Assembly (NCBI GenBank): GCA_029245675.1
Contig: JAQWOV010000002.1
Span: 33,872-97,871 of the forward strand
Length of the DNA: 64,000 bases
Direction of reading: 5' to 3'
Source of the DNA: Acidimicrobiales bacterium
Lineage (GTDB): Bacteria > Actinomycetota > Acidimicrobiia > Acidimicrobiales > MedAcidi-G1
In this document: piece by piece, positions 1 through 8,064 of the stretch
How the letters are laid out: the number at the start of each line of letters is the position of its first letter
Position numbering within the stretch: position 1 is the stretch's first letter
Program-made: the position numbers and the translations under genes
The notes under the pieces: generated by a model
What the model saw: only the letters and a program-made list of their open reading frames with translations
What the model was told of the DNA's origin: nothing
The model's database searches: none

Positions 1-1
1 C

Positions 2-733
2 GTACGGCCAAAAGAAGTTATAGATGGGATAATCAACTCCTTCAAGACTGGTTTAGGTTTAGATTATGACGGACTAGGTGCCGAATCTGCGCAACATGTT
101 GAAGGGATGCTTGGCCCGATGACAAAAGCACTTCTGCTACCTAAGATCATTCCTAGTCTTCCCGGAGTTGCAGAAAAATTAGAGTCCGGAGCTCGAGTTG
201 TAGATATTGGTTGTGGAGGCGGAATGGTGATTGACATGCTCGCTGAAGCGTTTCCAGCCTCAACCTATGTTGGTTATGACCCTTCAGAAAGAGCCATAGA
301 ATTGGCTACCAAACGTTTAGAGGGTAAAGAAAATGTTGAACTTCTTCTGGCGGGTGGAGAGGATCTTCCCAATTCAGGAAATGTGGATTTTGTAATAACC
401 TTTGATTGCTTACATGATATGCCGCGCCCTGATCTCACTATAAAAGCGATTAGAGGTGCTATAGCGACGGATGGTACGTGGCTCATAAAAGACATAAAGT
501 CAAGCGCTAAATGGGAAGATAATTTGAAGAACCCAATGTTGGCGTTTATGTATGCGACTTCTGTCGGCTCGTGTCTGCAGTCTGCTATGTCGGAGCCAGA
601 AGCATTTGGACTAGGGACGCTGGGTCTCAACCCAGAGGTTGCAGAAGAGATGGTTAGGGAAGCCGGGTTTACACGGTTCGATATGCATGATTTCCACGAC
701 CCAACAAATCTTTATTACGAAGTACGTCCCTAA
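2..733 (+). CDS. SAM-dependent methyltransferase, 5' part cut by window edge
   Basis: The reading frame is open from base 2, so the true start lies before the window; the first internal ATG is at 107, but the codons before it read through without a stop. About 243 residues are visible. They contain the class I methyltransferase glycine motif (VVDIGCGGG, visible residues 66-74), an acidic residue at the end of strand 2 (GYDPSE), and the segment FDCLHDMPRP. The last resembles Rv2258c-type enzymes, in which a winged-helix domain precedes the catalytic domain; that winged helix would be in the missing part. The substrate is unknown. The next gene follows after 11 bp on the same strand. The methyltransferase fold is clear; the subfamily is a resemblance only. 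Confidence 0.8.
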   Translation, partial: VRPKEVIDGIINSFKTGLGLDYDGLGAESAQHVEGMLGPMTKALLLPKIIPSLPGVAEKLESGARVVDIGCGGGMVIDMLAEAFPASTYVGYDPSERAIELATKRLEGKENVELLLAGGEDLPNSGNVDFVITFDCLHDMPRPDLTIKAIRGAIATDGTWLIKDIKSSAKWEDNLKNPMLAFMYATSVGSCLQSAMSEPEAFGLGTLGLNPEVAEEMVREAGFTRFDMHDFHDPTNLYYEVRP

Positions 734-744
734 CATTTCAACAC

Positions 745-2004
745 ATGAATGAAACAGACGATCCCGGGAAAGAAATTTCGCCCTCTGAGCTTTCTGGCGG
801 AGAAAGCGAATCCACAGAAAGTTCTCAAACCTTCGGTACTGAGGTATCAGAAGGACACCGGCGTCGCCGCTCAACTTTTTTCAAGTTCTCCATTGATCAG
901 AGTGGGGCTTTTGATTCTTTCAAGTTAGATACAGGTAGCCAATGGACAGAGAAGGAAGCAGATAAACGGATAAGAGAGTTCCTTATACGCTTAGCCGGTG
1001 ATCGTGAGTTAGTTCATGAATCAAGTCCTGTTGAATTTGCTCGCAAGAACGATTTACTTCTTTTGTTTGGCCCGGAAGAAGAAGAATTATTTGCTAAATT
1101 GGCGGTCCGTTTTCCACCGGAAACTCTACGGGTATGGGCAGAACTGCTTGGCGGAGGGGACTCTTCGGACTCTTTCGGACCACGCTCGCGAGCCGAACGA
1201 CAAGATGAGAAGGCGATTGCATTATCGATAAAGAAAGCATTTAGGAGAAGAGCTATCACCTTCTTGGTGCTGGTTGGCCTAGTTATTTTTGCAATTTTGT
1301 TCTTTAGACGCTTGGCAGATGAAGGAATTGTCGATGATTCTAGTCAGGCTCTTCGTTTCGCTTCTCAAGAAAGTGAATCTGTTCTCGAAGGAGAAATATT
1401 AGATTTTGGTCCTCCAATTGTGGAACCCAATCTCGTCACATTTGCCGATCTGCTTGTAGCTCTGCAGGAAGGCGAGGGCTCTCCCGAAGATCGTGTTCGG
1501 CAAGTCGTCCCAGAAAACACACTAAAAGTTAAACCTGGTGAAATCATCGCAACCGTTTTTGGTTATAAAAGCGGAGGACAAGTTGCCTTGATAGGCCCTG
1601 ATGGCTGGTTGAGTGATGCATGTGTTCGTGTCTCAGTTACTGATGATGAATTTCGACCTTTTGATGTCGTTGTCTTTGAATTGACTCAGAGTTTATGCTC
1701 TGAAGAGTTGTCTGGACGTAAAGTTTCTCCAACTTGCTTGGGTGAAAATCTACTAATTATTCCTGTGTACATACCTCAAGGGGAAGTAATTCACCCCGAA
1801 GGGAGAAGCGGATGGGCAGAAATGATACGTATCGGGTATGAAATGAGTGCTCCTGGGTGGGAGACACTTGCTTTAAGAGGAACAATCGCAGTGGGCGCTC
1901 GAGAAGGAGAGACAGAGATACCTCTCTTTAGCGGAAAAATCGGCGACGAACTAACCATCAGCTTTGATGAACTCAATACTGGAAGTTGCACTTTGATGCA
2001 ATAA
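745..2004 (+). CDS. Single-pass membrane protein of unknown function
   Basis: A 419-residue protein not recognised as a named family. The first 45 residues are acidic and Ser/Glu-rich, followed by a soluble stretch. One strong transmembrane segment lies at about residues 171-187, flanked by Arg/Lys (FRRR before, FFRR after), predicting a roughly 170-residue cytoplasmic N-terminus and a 230-residue outside domain. The outside part is rich in beta-type sequence and has several Cys. It sits 11 bp after the methyltransferase and 6 bp before the DUF2079-like gene, so the three are probably co-transcribed. A role with the following membrane enzyme is possible but not shown. Confidence 0.6.
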   Translation: MNETDDPGKEISPSELSGGESESTESSQTFGTEVSEGHRRRRSTFFKFSIDQSGAFDSFKLDTGSQWTEKEADKRIREFLIRLAGDRELVHESSPVEFARKNDLLLLFGPEEEELFAKLAVRFPPETLRVWAELLGGGDSSDSFGPRSRAERQDEKAIALSIKKAFRRRAITFLVLVGLVIFAILFFRRLADEGIVDDSSQALRFASQESESVLEGEILDFGPPIVEPNLVTFADLLVALQEGEGSPEDRVRQVVPENTLKVKPGEIIATVFGYKSGGQVALIGPDGWLSDACVRVSVTDDEFRPFDVVVFELTQSLCSEELSGRKVSPTCLGENLLIIPVYIPQGEVIHPEGRSGWAEMIRIGYEMSAPGWETLALRGTIAVGAREGETEIPLFSGKIGDELTISFDELNTGSCTLMQ

Positions 2005-2010
2005 AGCGGT

Positions 2011-3591
2011 GTGCAGCCGTATGCACTTATTCCGGCTACGGTTATAGCCGTGGCAAATATATCGAAAGACCGGGCTTCTAGAGCGCTTGATTGGACCGGA
2101 GAGCAAGTAGTTACAACTGTTCATACTGCGCGGCGAAGATACGATATGGCACTGCTTAGATTCCAAGCAAGATTAGAAAGCCCACAAGTAGATCGTATTT
2201 TCCCGTGGGCCGCAGCACTTTTTCTATGGCTTGTTTTGGCTTTATTAGCTGTGGCTCGAAGTAAAGATTTAGGCTTGAGTAGTACATTGGGTTTCCACTT
2301 ACAGGCTCTGCACTTAATGGAATCTGGGGTTGCTCCTGATGTAAGCGAACTAGGTATAAATATTTTCGCTCAACACGCTGCTTTTATTTTCTTTCCAATA
2401 GCGCTATTGACGAAAATTTTCCCTCCTACTGAAACGCTTTTAGTTGTCCAGTCCTTTGCCATTGCAATAGCTGTAGTACCTCTTTGGAGAATAGGTAGAG
2501 AGTCAGCAAACCTCCGAGTAGGTGCTTGTAGCGCCATCACCCTTGCATACGCTCTCCATCCATCGGTGCAAAATCTTAATCTGGCAGGATTTCATCCCGA
2601 AGTGTTTGCTTTACCAGCGCTATTAGCCGCCTATCTTCAAGGACAAAAGGAGCGCTGGTGGGCAGTGACCGCTTTCCTTTTGATAGTCCTCTCTTCGCGC
2701 TCAGATCTTGGACTAGCAGTTGCAGCTCTGGGAGTTGTTTTCATGTTGGAAGAGAAAAAACGAAAGGGCGTTCTGATCGCTGCCCTAGGCATCTCTTGGT
2801 TCTTAGTAATGGCATTTGTTGTTCAACCGGCTATCGGCAATGGAGAGTACCCACACCTTAAGTCTTTCGCTTCATATGGGGCTGGATCTTTTGGAGTCCT
2901 ATTTGGATTGATTTCCGACCCTTTCTCTGTTCTGGGTGATTTATTTGAAAGAGAGAGCTTCGAGAAAGTCCTCCTGCTTGTAGCTCCAGTGCTTTTTTTA
3001 CCGCTAGTGCGAATGCGGTATTTGTCGCCCGTACTCCCTCTCTTAGGTTTCTATCTAATAGCGGAAGCGGCAACAGATAACTTGTATAACCCCCAACAAG
3101 ATGTGGCGCTCTTGACATTCGTATTTATTGGCGCCCTTTATGCATTGGCGCGAATAGGTCAAGCAGGTGTTAAGCGGATACTTGTAGATAAACGAGTATT
3201 AGCTGTATTAGCTCTCACAGCAATAGTTTTCTTCGTGAGGGATGCAGCTTCTTCTCCCTACGAAGAACCATGGGAATGGGGAAAAAGAGATGTTAGCGAT
3301 GTTGCTCGTTTAGACGCGGTTGAAAGTATTGAAATTTATGATCGTGTTCTAGCGCATCCAAGTGTTTTCAATCTTGTAGCAGAACGTGAAACTATAAAAT
3401 TGCTACCAGATGACGATCTCTATCTTCCAAGTTTGAGTCTTGTCGCAGGAATAGACATAGTGATTTTTGATTCAAATGATCTTGAATGGGAGCAGAATGG
3501 CATTGAGACATTTGGTCGAGGACTCCAAACGTTAGGTTTCAAAGAGGAATTTGATAGAGCCGGCATTCAAGTTTATTCAAGACACCCTTAA
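2011..3591 (+). CDS. DUF2079-type polytopic membrane protein
   Basis: A 526-residue protein starting at GTG, 6 bp after the previous stop. A roughly 55-residue soluble N-terminus is followed by about ten hydrophobic segments. Conserved-looking loop motifs are SSTLGFHLQALHLM after the first segment, the QHAAFIFFP stretch, and the AGFHPEVFALPALL segment; the last is typical of the DUF2079 family, which is distantly related to lipid-linked-sugar glycosyltransferases. The C-terminal 130 residues are soluble. This suggests a GT-C-like enzyme using a polyprenyl-phosphate sugar, but that is inference from fold resemblance. It converges with the HIT gene, overlapping by 4 bp. Confidence 0.7.
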   Translation: MQPYALIPATVIAVANISKDRASRALDWTGEQVVTTVHTARRRYDMALLRFQARLESPQVDRIFPWAAALFLWLVLALLAVARSKDLGLSSTLGFHLQALHLMESGVAPDVSELGINIFAQHAAFIFFPIALLTKIFPPTETLLVVQSFAIAIAVVPLWRIGRESANLRVGACSAITLAYALHPSVQNLNLAGFHPEVFALPALLAAYLQGQKERWWAVTAFLLIVLSSRSDLGLAVAALGVVFMLEEKKRKGVLIAALGISWFLVMAFVVQPAIGNGEYPHLKSFASYGAGSFGVLFGLISDPFSVLGDLFERESFEKVLLLVAPVLFLPLVRMRYLSPVLPLLGFYLIAEAATDNLYNPQQDVALLTFVFIGALYALARIGQAGVKRILVDKRVLAVLALTAIVFFVRDAASSPYEEPWEWGKRDVSDVARLDAVESIEIYDRVLAHPSVFNLVAERETIKLLPDDDLYLPSLSLVAGIDIVIFDSNDLEWEQNGIETFGRGLQTLGFKEEFDRAGIQVYSRHP

Positions 3592-3989
3592 ACGTTTTCA
3601 TTTAGTTTGTCGCGTAAAAGATCCGCCACTTCATCTAAGTCTTCAGGGTCGCCCATCTCTGCCTGAGTAAAGTCAAGATGCGACATATCTTCTATGGGAA
3701 CACAATGAATGTGGGTGTGAGGAACTTCAAATCCAGCAATCATCAAACCTATTCTGGCTGGTTTGAAGATAAGTTGCTGAGCTTTCGCAACCATGTGGGC
3801 AATAGTCATCAAGTGGCTTATAGATTCAGTGTCAAGTTCATGCCATTTATCAACTTCTTCTCGGGGCACAACGAGCACGTGTCCACGGTTCAAAGGACGT
3901 ATATCAACCATTGCGATACAGATGGAGTCTTCCCAAATAATACGGCCAGGGATCTCTTTGTTGATGATTTTCGTAAATATTGAAGTCAT
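3588..3989 (-). CDS. HIT family nucleotide hydrolase
   Basis: A 133-residue protein with the histidine triad HTHIHCVP at residues 91-98, the signature of HIT hydrolases that cleave nucleoside phosphoramidates or dinucleoside polyphosphates. The N-terminal MTSIFTKIINKEIPGRIIWED and the RPLNRGHVLVVP segment are typical of Hint-like proteins. I chose the ATG at 3989 because the family begins there; the frame stays open up to 4067, which would add 26 unrelated residues and run into the divergent gene. Its 3' end overlaps the convergent DUF2079-like gene by 4 bp. Substrate not predictable. Confidence 0.88.
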   Translation of the reverse strand: MTSIFTKIINKEIPGRIIWEDSICIAMVDIRPLNRGHVLVVPREEVDKWHELDTESISHLMTIAHMVAKAQQLIFKPARIGLMIAGFEVPHTHIHCVPIEDMSHLDFTQAEMGDPEDLDEVADLLRDKLNENV

Positions 3990-4045
3990 TCGAATCCTTG
4001 ACTCAGATTGCGGCAGTTCTGTTCTCTGATCGTAGGCTGCAAATT

Positions 4046-4648
4046 GTGAAAGAAGGCGTATTTTCAAAGTACTTGAATAGGGAAGAGATTCTGACTCTCC
4101 CGAATTTGATCAGCCTTGCTCGCTTGGGATGCATACCGTGGTTTGCTTGGCTTCTCCTTACGAGCGAAGACAGAGTTTATGCCGGCTTACTTTTAGGGAT
4201 TCTCGGAGCTACTGACTGGGTGGATGGCTGGATAGCGAGAAAATTCAATCAAATAAGTGAACTCGGAAAGGTTCTTGATCCAACTGCCGACCGGTTACTC
4301 CTTATAGTCGCAGTTCCAGTACTAATTATTGATGGTTCAGTTCCAGCGTGGTTTGCCATTGCGGCGCTAGTTAGGGAGGTTTTGGTCGGTGGAGCAGCGA
4401 TACTCCTAGCTACTTTAGGGGCACGACGTATAGACGTGACTTGGTGGGGTAAAACTTCCACGTTTGCAATGATGTGGGCTTTCCCATGTTTTCTGCTTGG
4501 CGAATCGGAGATATTTGGGAGTGAATTTTTCTCTATTTTTGCATGGTTATCTGGGCTTCCGGGCCTGGTTATTGCTTGGTTCTCTGCGGCTCAGTACATT
4601 CCCTTAGCTAAACAGGCTTATAAAGAGGGACGATCTTTAGAAAGTTAA
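4046..4648 (+). CDS. CDP-alcohol phosphatidyltransferase (PgsA-like)
   Basis: A membrane enzyme of about 200 residues that joins a CDP-activated lipid to an alcohol. The family signature is complete: D-x-x-D-G-x-x-A-R, then G, then D-x-x-x-D (DWVDGWIAR ... LGKVLDPTADR). These aspartates bind the divalent metal and CDP. Multiple hydrophobic helices follow. The start is uncertain: the frame extends to a TTG at 3980 that would overlap the divergent HIT gene; GTG 4046 or TTG 4073 avoid this and sit just before the conserved part. A PgsA-like gene upstream of GarA also occurs in mycobacteria. The exact alcohol (glycerol phosphate, inositol phosphate) cannot be read from sequence. Confidence 0.82.
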   Translation: MKEGVFSKYLNREEILTLPNLISLARLGCIPWFAWLLLTSEDRVYAGLLLGILGATDWVDGWIARKFNQISELGKVLDPTADRLLLIVAVPVLIIDGSVPAWFAIAALVREVLVGGAAILLATLGARRIDVTWWGKTSTFAMMWAFPCFLLGESEIFGSEFFSIFAWLSGLPGLVIAWFSAAQYIPLAKQAYKEGRSLES

Positions 4649-4763
4649 AATACGCGCCGTACTTTTGTGTGATAACTAAAGCAGTAGACTGTAATAGAAG
4701 AGGAATGTGAGGAGCATCAATTCTTAATTTCACGGCATGACGATCTGAAGAAAGGGAGGGCCG

Positions 4764-5228
4764 ATGATTTCTATAACTTGCCAAAACTGTGGGCATTCAG
4801 ATAAACGCTCGTCCAGATTTTGCCCTTCTTGCGGAAATAGGCTTGTACATGAGAATGAAGAAAGTACAGATGTTTTTGAAATCATAGAGTCAATTCCTCA
4901 CGAATTTGATCGAGCCCAGTTTCCTCAAAATTGCGGACTACTTGTTGTTGAGTCTGGTCCTAAGGCTGGAGCACGTTACGGTCTTGAAGCAGAGGTAGTC
5001 ACTATTGGGCGACATAGCGAAGCCGATGTATTCCTTGACGACATAACAGTTTCTCGTCGTCATGCCCGGATTGAACAGATAAATGATCACTATCGTGTAA
5101 GCGATGCGGGTTCGCTTAACGGAACCTATGTGAATCGCGAGCGGATAGATAATCTCGAACTTCACGACGAAGATGAAATTCAAATCGGGAAATTTCGATT
5201 CGTCTTTTTCCATGGAATAGGAAACTGA
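4764..5228 (+). CDS. garA: FHA-domain regulator, GarA-like, with zinc ribbon
   Basis: A 154-residue protein with a strong ribosome site (AAGGGAGGG) before the ATG. Residues 6-23 form a CxxC...CxxC zinc ribbon. Residues 34-38 (STDVF) resemble the ETTSVF phospho-switch of GarA/OdhI, with T35 in the phosphorylatable position. Residues about 60-150 are an FHA phosphothreonine-binding domain: GRHSEADVFL, SRRHARI, GSLNGTYVN. In mycobacteria GarA binds and inhibits 2-oxoglutarate dehydrogenase and glutamate dehydrogenase unless phosphorylated by PknB/PknG. Position directly before an FtsR-like MerR gene, a bifunctional nuclease and a second MerR gene matches Rv1827-Rv1830, supporting the assignment. 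The N-terminal zinc ribbon is an addition relative to mycobacterial GarA. Confidence 0.82.
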   Translation: MISITCQNCGHSDKRSSRFCPSCGNRLVHENEESTDVFEIIESIPHEFDRAQFPQNCGLLVVESGPKAGARYGLEAEVVTIGRHSEADVFLDDITVSRRHARIEQINDHYRVSDAGSLNGTYVNRERIDNLELHDEDEIQIGKFRFVFFHGIGN

Positions 5229-5235
5229 ATCAGTC

Positions 5236-5976
5236 ATGGTCGGAGGAAATACTGAAGAGGTGACCAGCGCTTCTGATAGGACGATGTCAATAGGTGAAGT
5301 TCTTTCGGGCTTAGAGCCGGAGTTTCCAGATATCACAATTTCAAAAATTAGATTCCTTGAATCTCAGGGATTACTGGATCCGCAGAGAACTGCTTCTGGG
5401 TATCGAAAATTTTCAGTTCAGGATATGACCGTCTTAAGATGGATACTTCGGCAACAGCGCGAGCATTTTTTACCCCTAAAAGTGATTAGGCAGTTGTTGG
5501 ATGAGTCAGGTGGTCAGATACCAGAGGAAGTTAGTGGAGAAGAAGCAACAGGGGATGTTCAACCTTTCCGAGAAAGAGGCAACAGTCACACTTTCGCCGG
5601 TTCAGTGAGTGTCAGCCTTGAGGAGCTGGCAAAAGCTTCCGGGTTAGAAATGTCCACTGTGCAAGAATTAGAAAAGATGGGTCTCTTATTCGGCCATGAA
5701 GCAGGAAGCGTTACTGTTTATGACGATGACTCCCTTTTGGTTGCTCATCTTGCTTCCACATTCTTGGATCTCGGCTTCGACATTCGCCATCTACGAATGT
5801 ACTTAGTCTCAGCTCAACGTGAAGCCGGAACATTGGAACAAGTTCTACTTCCACTTATGCGCGAAGACGCTGTGGCACGCTCTCAAGTCAATAAACAACT
5901 AGATGAATTAATCGAGGCCGGTTCTCGCCTACGTCAAATAGTCTTACGCCGCTCACTTGGACGCCTAGGTAAGTAA
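5236..5976 (+). CDS. ftsR: MerR family regulator, FtsR-like
   Basis: A 246-residue MerR-type protein. Residues about 17-85 form the winged helix-turn-helix (ITISKIRFLESQGLL, SGYRKFSVQD). The C-terminal half contains a second helical region with DIRHLRMYL near residue 180. It resembles Rv1828/FtsR, a MerR protein that in Corynebacterium controls ftsZ. The ATG at 5236 is 7 bp after the GarA stop; an internal ATG at 5284 begins exactly at MSIGEVL and is the alternative start, but Rv1828 also carries a short N-terminal extension. Co-directional with the neighbours. Confidence 0.85.
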   Translation: MVGGNTEEVTSASDRTMSIGEVLSGLEPEFPDITISKIRFLESQGLLDPQRTASGYRKFSVQDMTVLRWILRQQREHFLPLKVIRQLLDESGGQIPEEVSGEEATGDVQPFRERGNSHTFAGSVSVSLEELAKASGLEMSTVQELEKMGLLFGHEAGSVTVYDDDSLLVAHLASTFLDLGFDIRHLRMYLVSAQREAGTLEQVLLPLMREDAVARSQVNKQLDELIEAGSRLRQIVLRRSLGRLGK

Positions 5977-5979
5977 AAG

Positions 5980-6573
5980 ATGGAGTCTCCTCAACTTCTT
6001 TACACGCGCGATCAAATTATGAAGCGGGTTGATGAATTAGGCACTGAACTGACTGCCAATCTAGAAGAAGGAGCGGTAATTGTCGGAGTACTTAAAGGCT
6101 GCTTACCTTTCATGGCTGACCTTGTCAGAAAAATAGATGTACCTGTAGAGATTGATTTTCTAGCTTTAAGTACTTTTGCTCCAGACAGCGGGAGAGTTAG
6201 GCTAACTCGAGACTTAGACACAGATATAACTGGTCGACAAGTTGTTTTAGTGGAAGATTTAGTAGACACCGGACTACGGCTGAATTTTCTGTTGAAACAT
6301 CTCAGAGATCGGTCACCATCAGAAGTCAGGGTTTGCACAATGTTTGATCGCGTTGAGCGTCGAGTGCTACCTATCAACTTGGAGCACGTTGGATTTGAAC
6401 TTGATTCCTCTTTCGTTGTTGGCTACGGATTGGACTATGGAGGTCAGTTTAGAAACCTCCCAGAACTGGTCTCAGTAGAATTAGGAGACTTGGAAAAAGA
6501 TCCGGACGGTTTGTGTGAAAAGATCTACGCCTTAGGTCAAAGAGATCAAGTATCTTCTATGGAAGCAAGTTAG
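5980..6573 (+). CDS. hpt: Hypoxanthine (guanine) phosphoribosyltransferase
   Basis: A 197-residue purine salvage enzyme that transfers phosphoribose from PRPP to hypoxanthine or guanine. The PRPP-binding loop VVLVEDLVDTG covers residues 88-98, with the acidic pair E92-D93. The VLKG loop at residues 37-40 and the segment HVGFELDSSFVVGYGLDY near the C-terminus are typical of bacterial HPRT. Length fits the family (about 180-200). It starts 3 bp after the MerR stop and is followed 10 bp later by the nuclease gene, so it is translated within the GarA operon. Confidence 0.9.
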   Translation: MESPQLLYTRDQIMKRVDELGTELTANLEEGAVIVGVLKGCLPFMADLVRKIDVPVEIDFLALSTFAPDSGRVRLTRDLDTDITGRQVVLVEDLVDTGLRLNFLLKHLRDRSPSEVRVCTMFDRVERRVLPINLEHVGFELDSSFVVGYGLDYGGQFRNLPELVSVELGDLEKDPDGLCEKIYALGQRDQVSSMEAS

Positions 6574-6583
6574 TGGGAGAGCA

Positions 6584-7066
6584 ATGATGATTGAAATGAA
6601 AATAATGAATGTGCAGGAAGTACTACCTACCAATGTTCCTGTGGTGATACTTCAAGAAGAATCTGGAAGTCGGCTGCTTCCTATTTTTATTGGAAGGCCA
6701 GAAGCAACAGCGATTGGTCTTTCACTAGCAAATCAGGACCCTCCACGCCCAATGACTCATGATCTTCTGGTCACTATTGTAGAACTACTAGGATTCCAAG
6801 TTGAACGGATAGAGATCACAGAACTACGTGAGAAAACCTTCTTTGCTGATATTTACTTTCGTGGCCCTAAGGGAGTGGAGGTCGTATCTTCTCGCCCATC
6901 GGATGCCTTAGCAGTTGCAGTTCGTACTGGAGCTACCATTTATGTCGATGAAGGGGTAATGGACCAGGCCAGTTATTTGGCTGAAGAAGATGATTCTCTT
7001 TCTGAGACTCAAATTGATGACTTTCGTGATTTTCTTGATTCAGTAAATCCGGATGATTTTGCTTAA
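6584..7066 (+). CDS. Bifunctional nuclease family protein (DUF151)
   Basis: A 160-residue protein of the DUF151/BFN family (Rv1829 type). Landmarks are PVVILQEESGSRLLPIFIG near the N-terminus, EATAIGLSL, THDLL, and SRPSDALAVAVR at about residues 104-115, all typical. Members have been reported with DNase/RNase activity, though the physiological role is unclear. Start is at the first of two adjacent ATG codons after GGGAGAGCA. It lies between FtsR/HPRT and the second MerR gene, as in the Rv1828-Rv1830 order, apart from the HPRT insertion. Confidence 0.88.
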   Translation: MMIEMKIMNVQEVLPTNVPVVILQEESGSRLLPIFIGRPEATAIGLSLANQDPPRPMTHDLLVTIVELLGFQVERIEITELREKTFFADIYFRGPKGVEVVSSRPSDALAVAVRTGATIYVDEGVMDQASYLAEEDDSLSETQIDDFRDFLDSVNPDDFA

Positions 7067-7089
7067 TATTCTTACTTTTAGTGATTAAA

Positions 7090-7108
7090 TTCGCGCCAAG
7101 CGCGCGAA
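7090..7108 (+). terminator. GC-rich hairpin after the nuclease gene (weak terminator)
   Basis: TTCGCGC and GCGCGAA form a 7-bp stem with a 5-base loop, 23 bp after the DUF151 stop. The T-run (TTTTT) comes about ten bases later rather than immediately, so it is a poor match to a classic intrinsic terminator. It may instead be a regulatory hairpin. Confidence 0.35.
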
Positions 7109-7159
7109 ATAGTTGAATTTTTGACTAAAAAACTCTAATCTTAGAAAGTACACGCATGT

Positions 7160-7175
7160 AGTTCACTGATGAACT
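7160..7175. promoter_or_regulatory. Inverted repeat upstream of MerR gene (possible operator)
   Basis: AGTTCA-CTGA-TGAACT is a perfect 6+6 bp inverted repeat 27 bp before the ATG of the Rv1830-like MerR gene. MerR proteins bind dyad elements between or near promoter hexamers and often regulate themselves, so this could be an autoregulatory operator. No convincing -35/-10 pair is obvious around it. The sequence shows only the dyad; the role is inference. Confidence 0.3.
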
Positions 7176-7202
7176 TCATCTAGGCAAAGGCTAATACTTT
7201 CC

Positions 7203-7682
7203 ATGACCATCAAAGAGACAGAAAAAGGCTACAGCGGCAAAAAGACAGCTGAAATAGTTGGAATCACTTACCGTCAGCTTGATTATTGGGCACGAACAGA
7301 TCTAGTTCGCCCATCTATGGCTGATGCTTCCGGATCAGGCAGCAGACGCTTTTATTCATATAGAGACCTCTTGGAGTTAAAAGCGATTAAGACACTCCTC
7401 GATGCTGGAATACGTTTAGAGATGGTTCGTGAAGTTTTCTCATACCTCTCAAGTGAACTGGATGAAGACGTAACACAAGTAAATCTTGTAATCAGCGGAA
7501 ATAAATCTGTTCTCGTGAGAAGCGGTGAAGAAATTGTTGATCTGCTGCAAAATGGCCAAGGAGTATTAAACATTCTTCCATTGGCAGGTGTTAAAGAAGA
7601 AGTTGATGCAAAGATAGTAGATCTAAATATCTTCTCAAGAGGAGTGGACGGACGAGGATCCCCACTGGCAGTAGGGCAATAG
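7203..7682 (+). CDS. MerR family regulator, Rv1830-like
   Basis: A 159-residue MerR-type regulator. The DNA-binding part spans about residues 13-75 (TAEIVGITYRQLDYWARTDL, SRRFYSYRDLLELKAIKTLL), followed by a dimerisation helix and a short C-terminal domain. Gene order and sequence resemble Rv1830. A 136-bp gap separates it from the nuclease gene and contains two inverted repeats (7090-7108 and 7160-7175), so it probably has its own promoter. Its target genes are unknown. Confidence 0.87.
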   Translation: MTIKETEKGYSGKKTAEIVGITYRQLDYWARTDLVRPSMADASGSGSRRFYSYRDLLELKAIKTLLDAGIRLEMVREVFSYLSSELDEDVTQVNLVISGNKSVLVRSGEEIVDLLQNGQGVLNILPLAGVKEEVDAKIVDLNIFSRGVDGRGSPLAVGQ

Positions 7683-7701
7683 ATTACGCTCAGTTATACC
7701 C

Positions 7702-8049
7702 ATGGCTGAGTTATATCAAATACCTAATGCGAAAGTAAGCGAAGAATTCGCTCATGAATCTGAGAGGCGAATAGCCGATTTATTTGACTTCTACGGGGTG
7801 TCTTGGGAGTACGAACCAAAAACCTTCATCCTTAATGAAGACGAAGACGGAAATCCTCTTTCTGCATTCACACCAGATTTTTATTTGCCAGACTATGACG
7901 TCTATTTAGAGGTAACCACACTCCGTCAATCTCTAGTAACCCATAAGAATAAAAAAATTAGACAGATGGGCGAAAGATATCCAGAAGTAAAAGTTCGGAT
8001 TCTCTACCAGCGCGATGTCGAAAGATTATTTGTAACTCACGCCGCTTGA
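7702..8049 (+). CDS. Small PDDEXK-like conserved protein
   Basis: A 115-residue protein. The segment AFTPDFYLPDYDVYLEVTT (residues about 53-71) has the spacing of a PD-(D/E)xK nuclease core: Asp, a hydrophobic strand, then Glu in a second strand, with E22 in helix 1 and Lys residues (HKNKKIRQ) after. The expected Lys after the Glu is replaced by Thr (ExT), so catalysis is uncertain. Similar short proteins with a TPDFYLP motif are common in actinobacteria without known function. It follows the MerR gene by 19 bp and may share its transcript. Confidence 0.6.
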   Translation: MAELYQIPNAKVSEEFAHESERRIADLFDFYGVSWEYEPKTFILNEDEDGNPLSAFTPDFYLPDYDVYLEVTTLRQSLVTHKNKKIRQMGERYPEVKVRILYQRDVERLFVTHAA

Positions 8050-8064
8050 TCAAGAAGTAGAAAC

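Noticed and set aside
2858..3118. Antisense frame within the DUF2079-like gene
   Set aside because: No ribosome site and low-complexity translation; it mirrors the membrane segments of the real gene.
3980..4045. Extended TTG start of the phosphatidyltransferase
   Set aside because: It would overlap the divergent HIT start and adds residues unlike the family; the later start is preferred.
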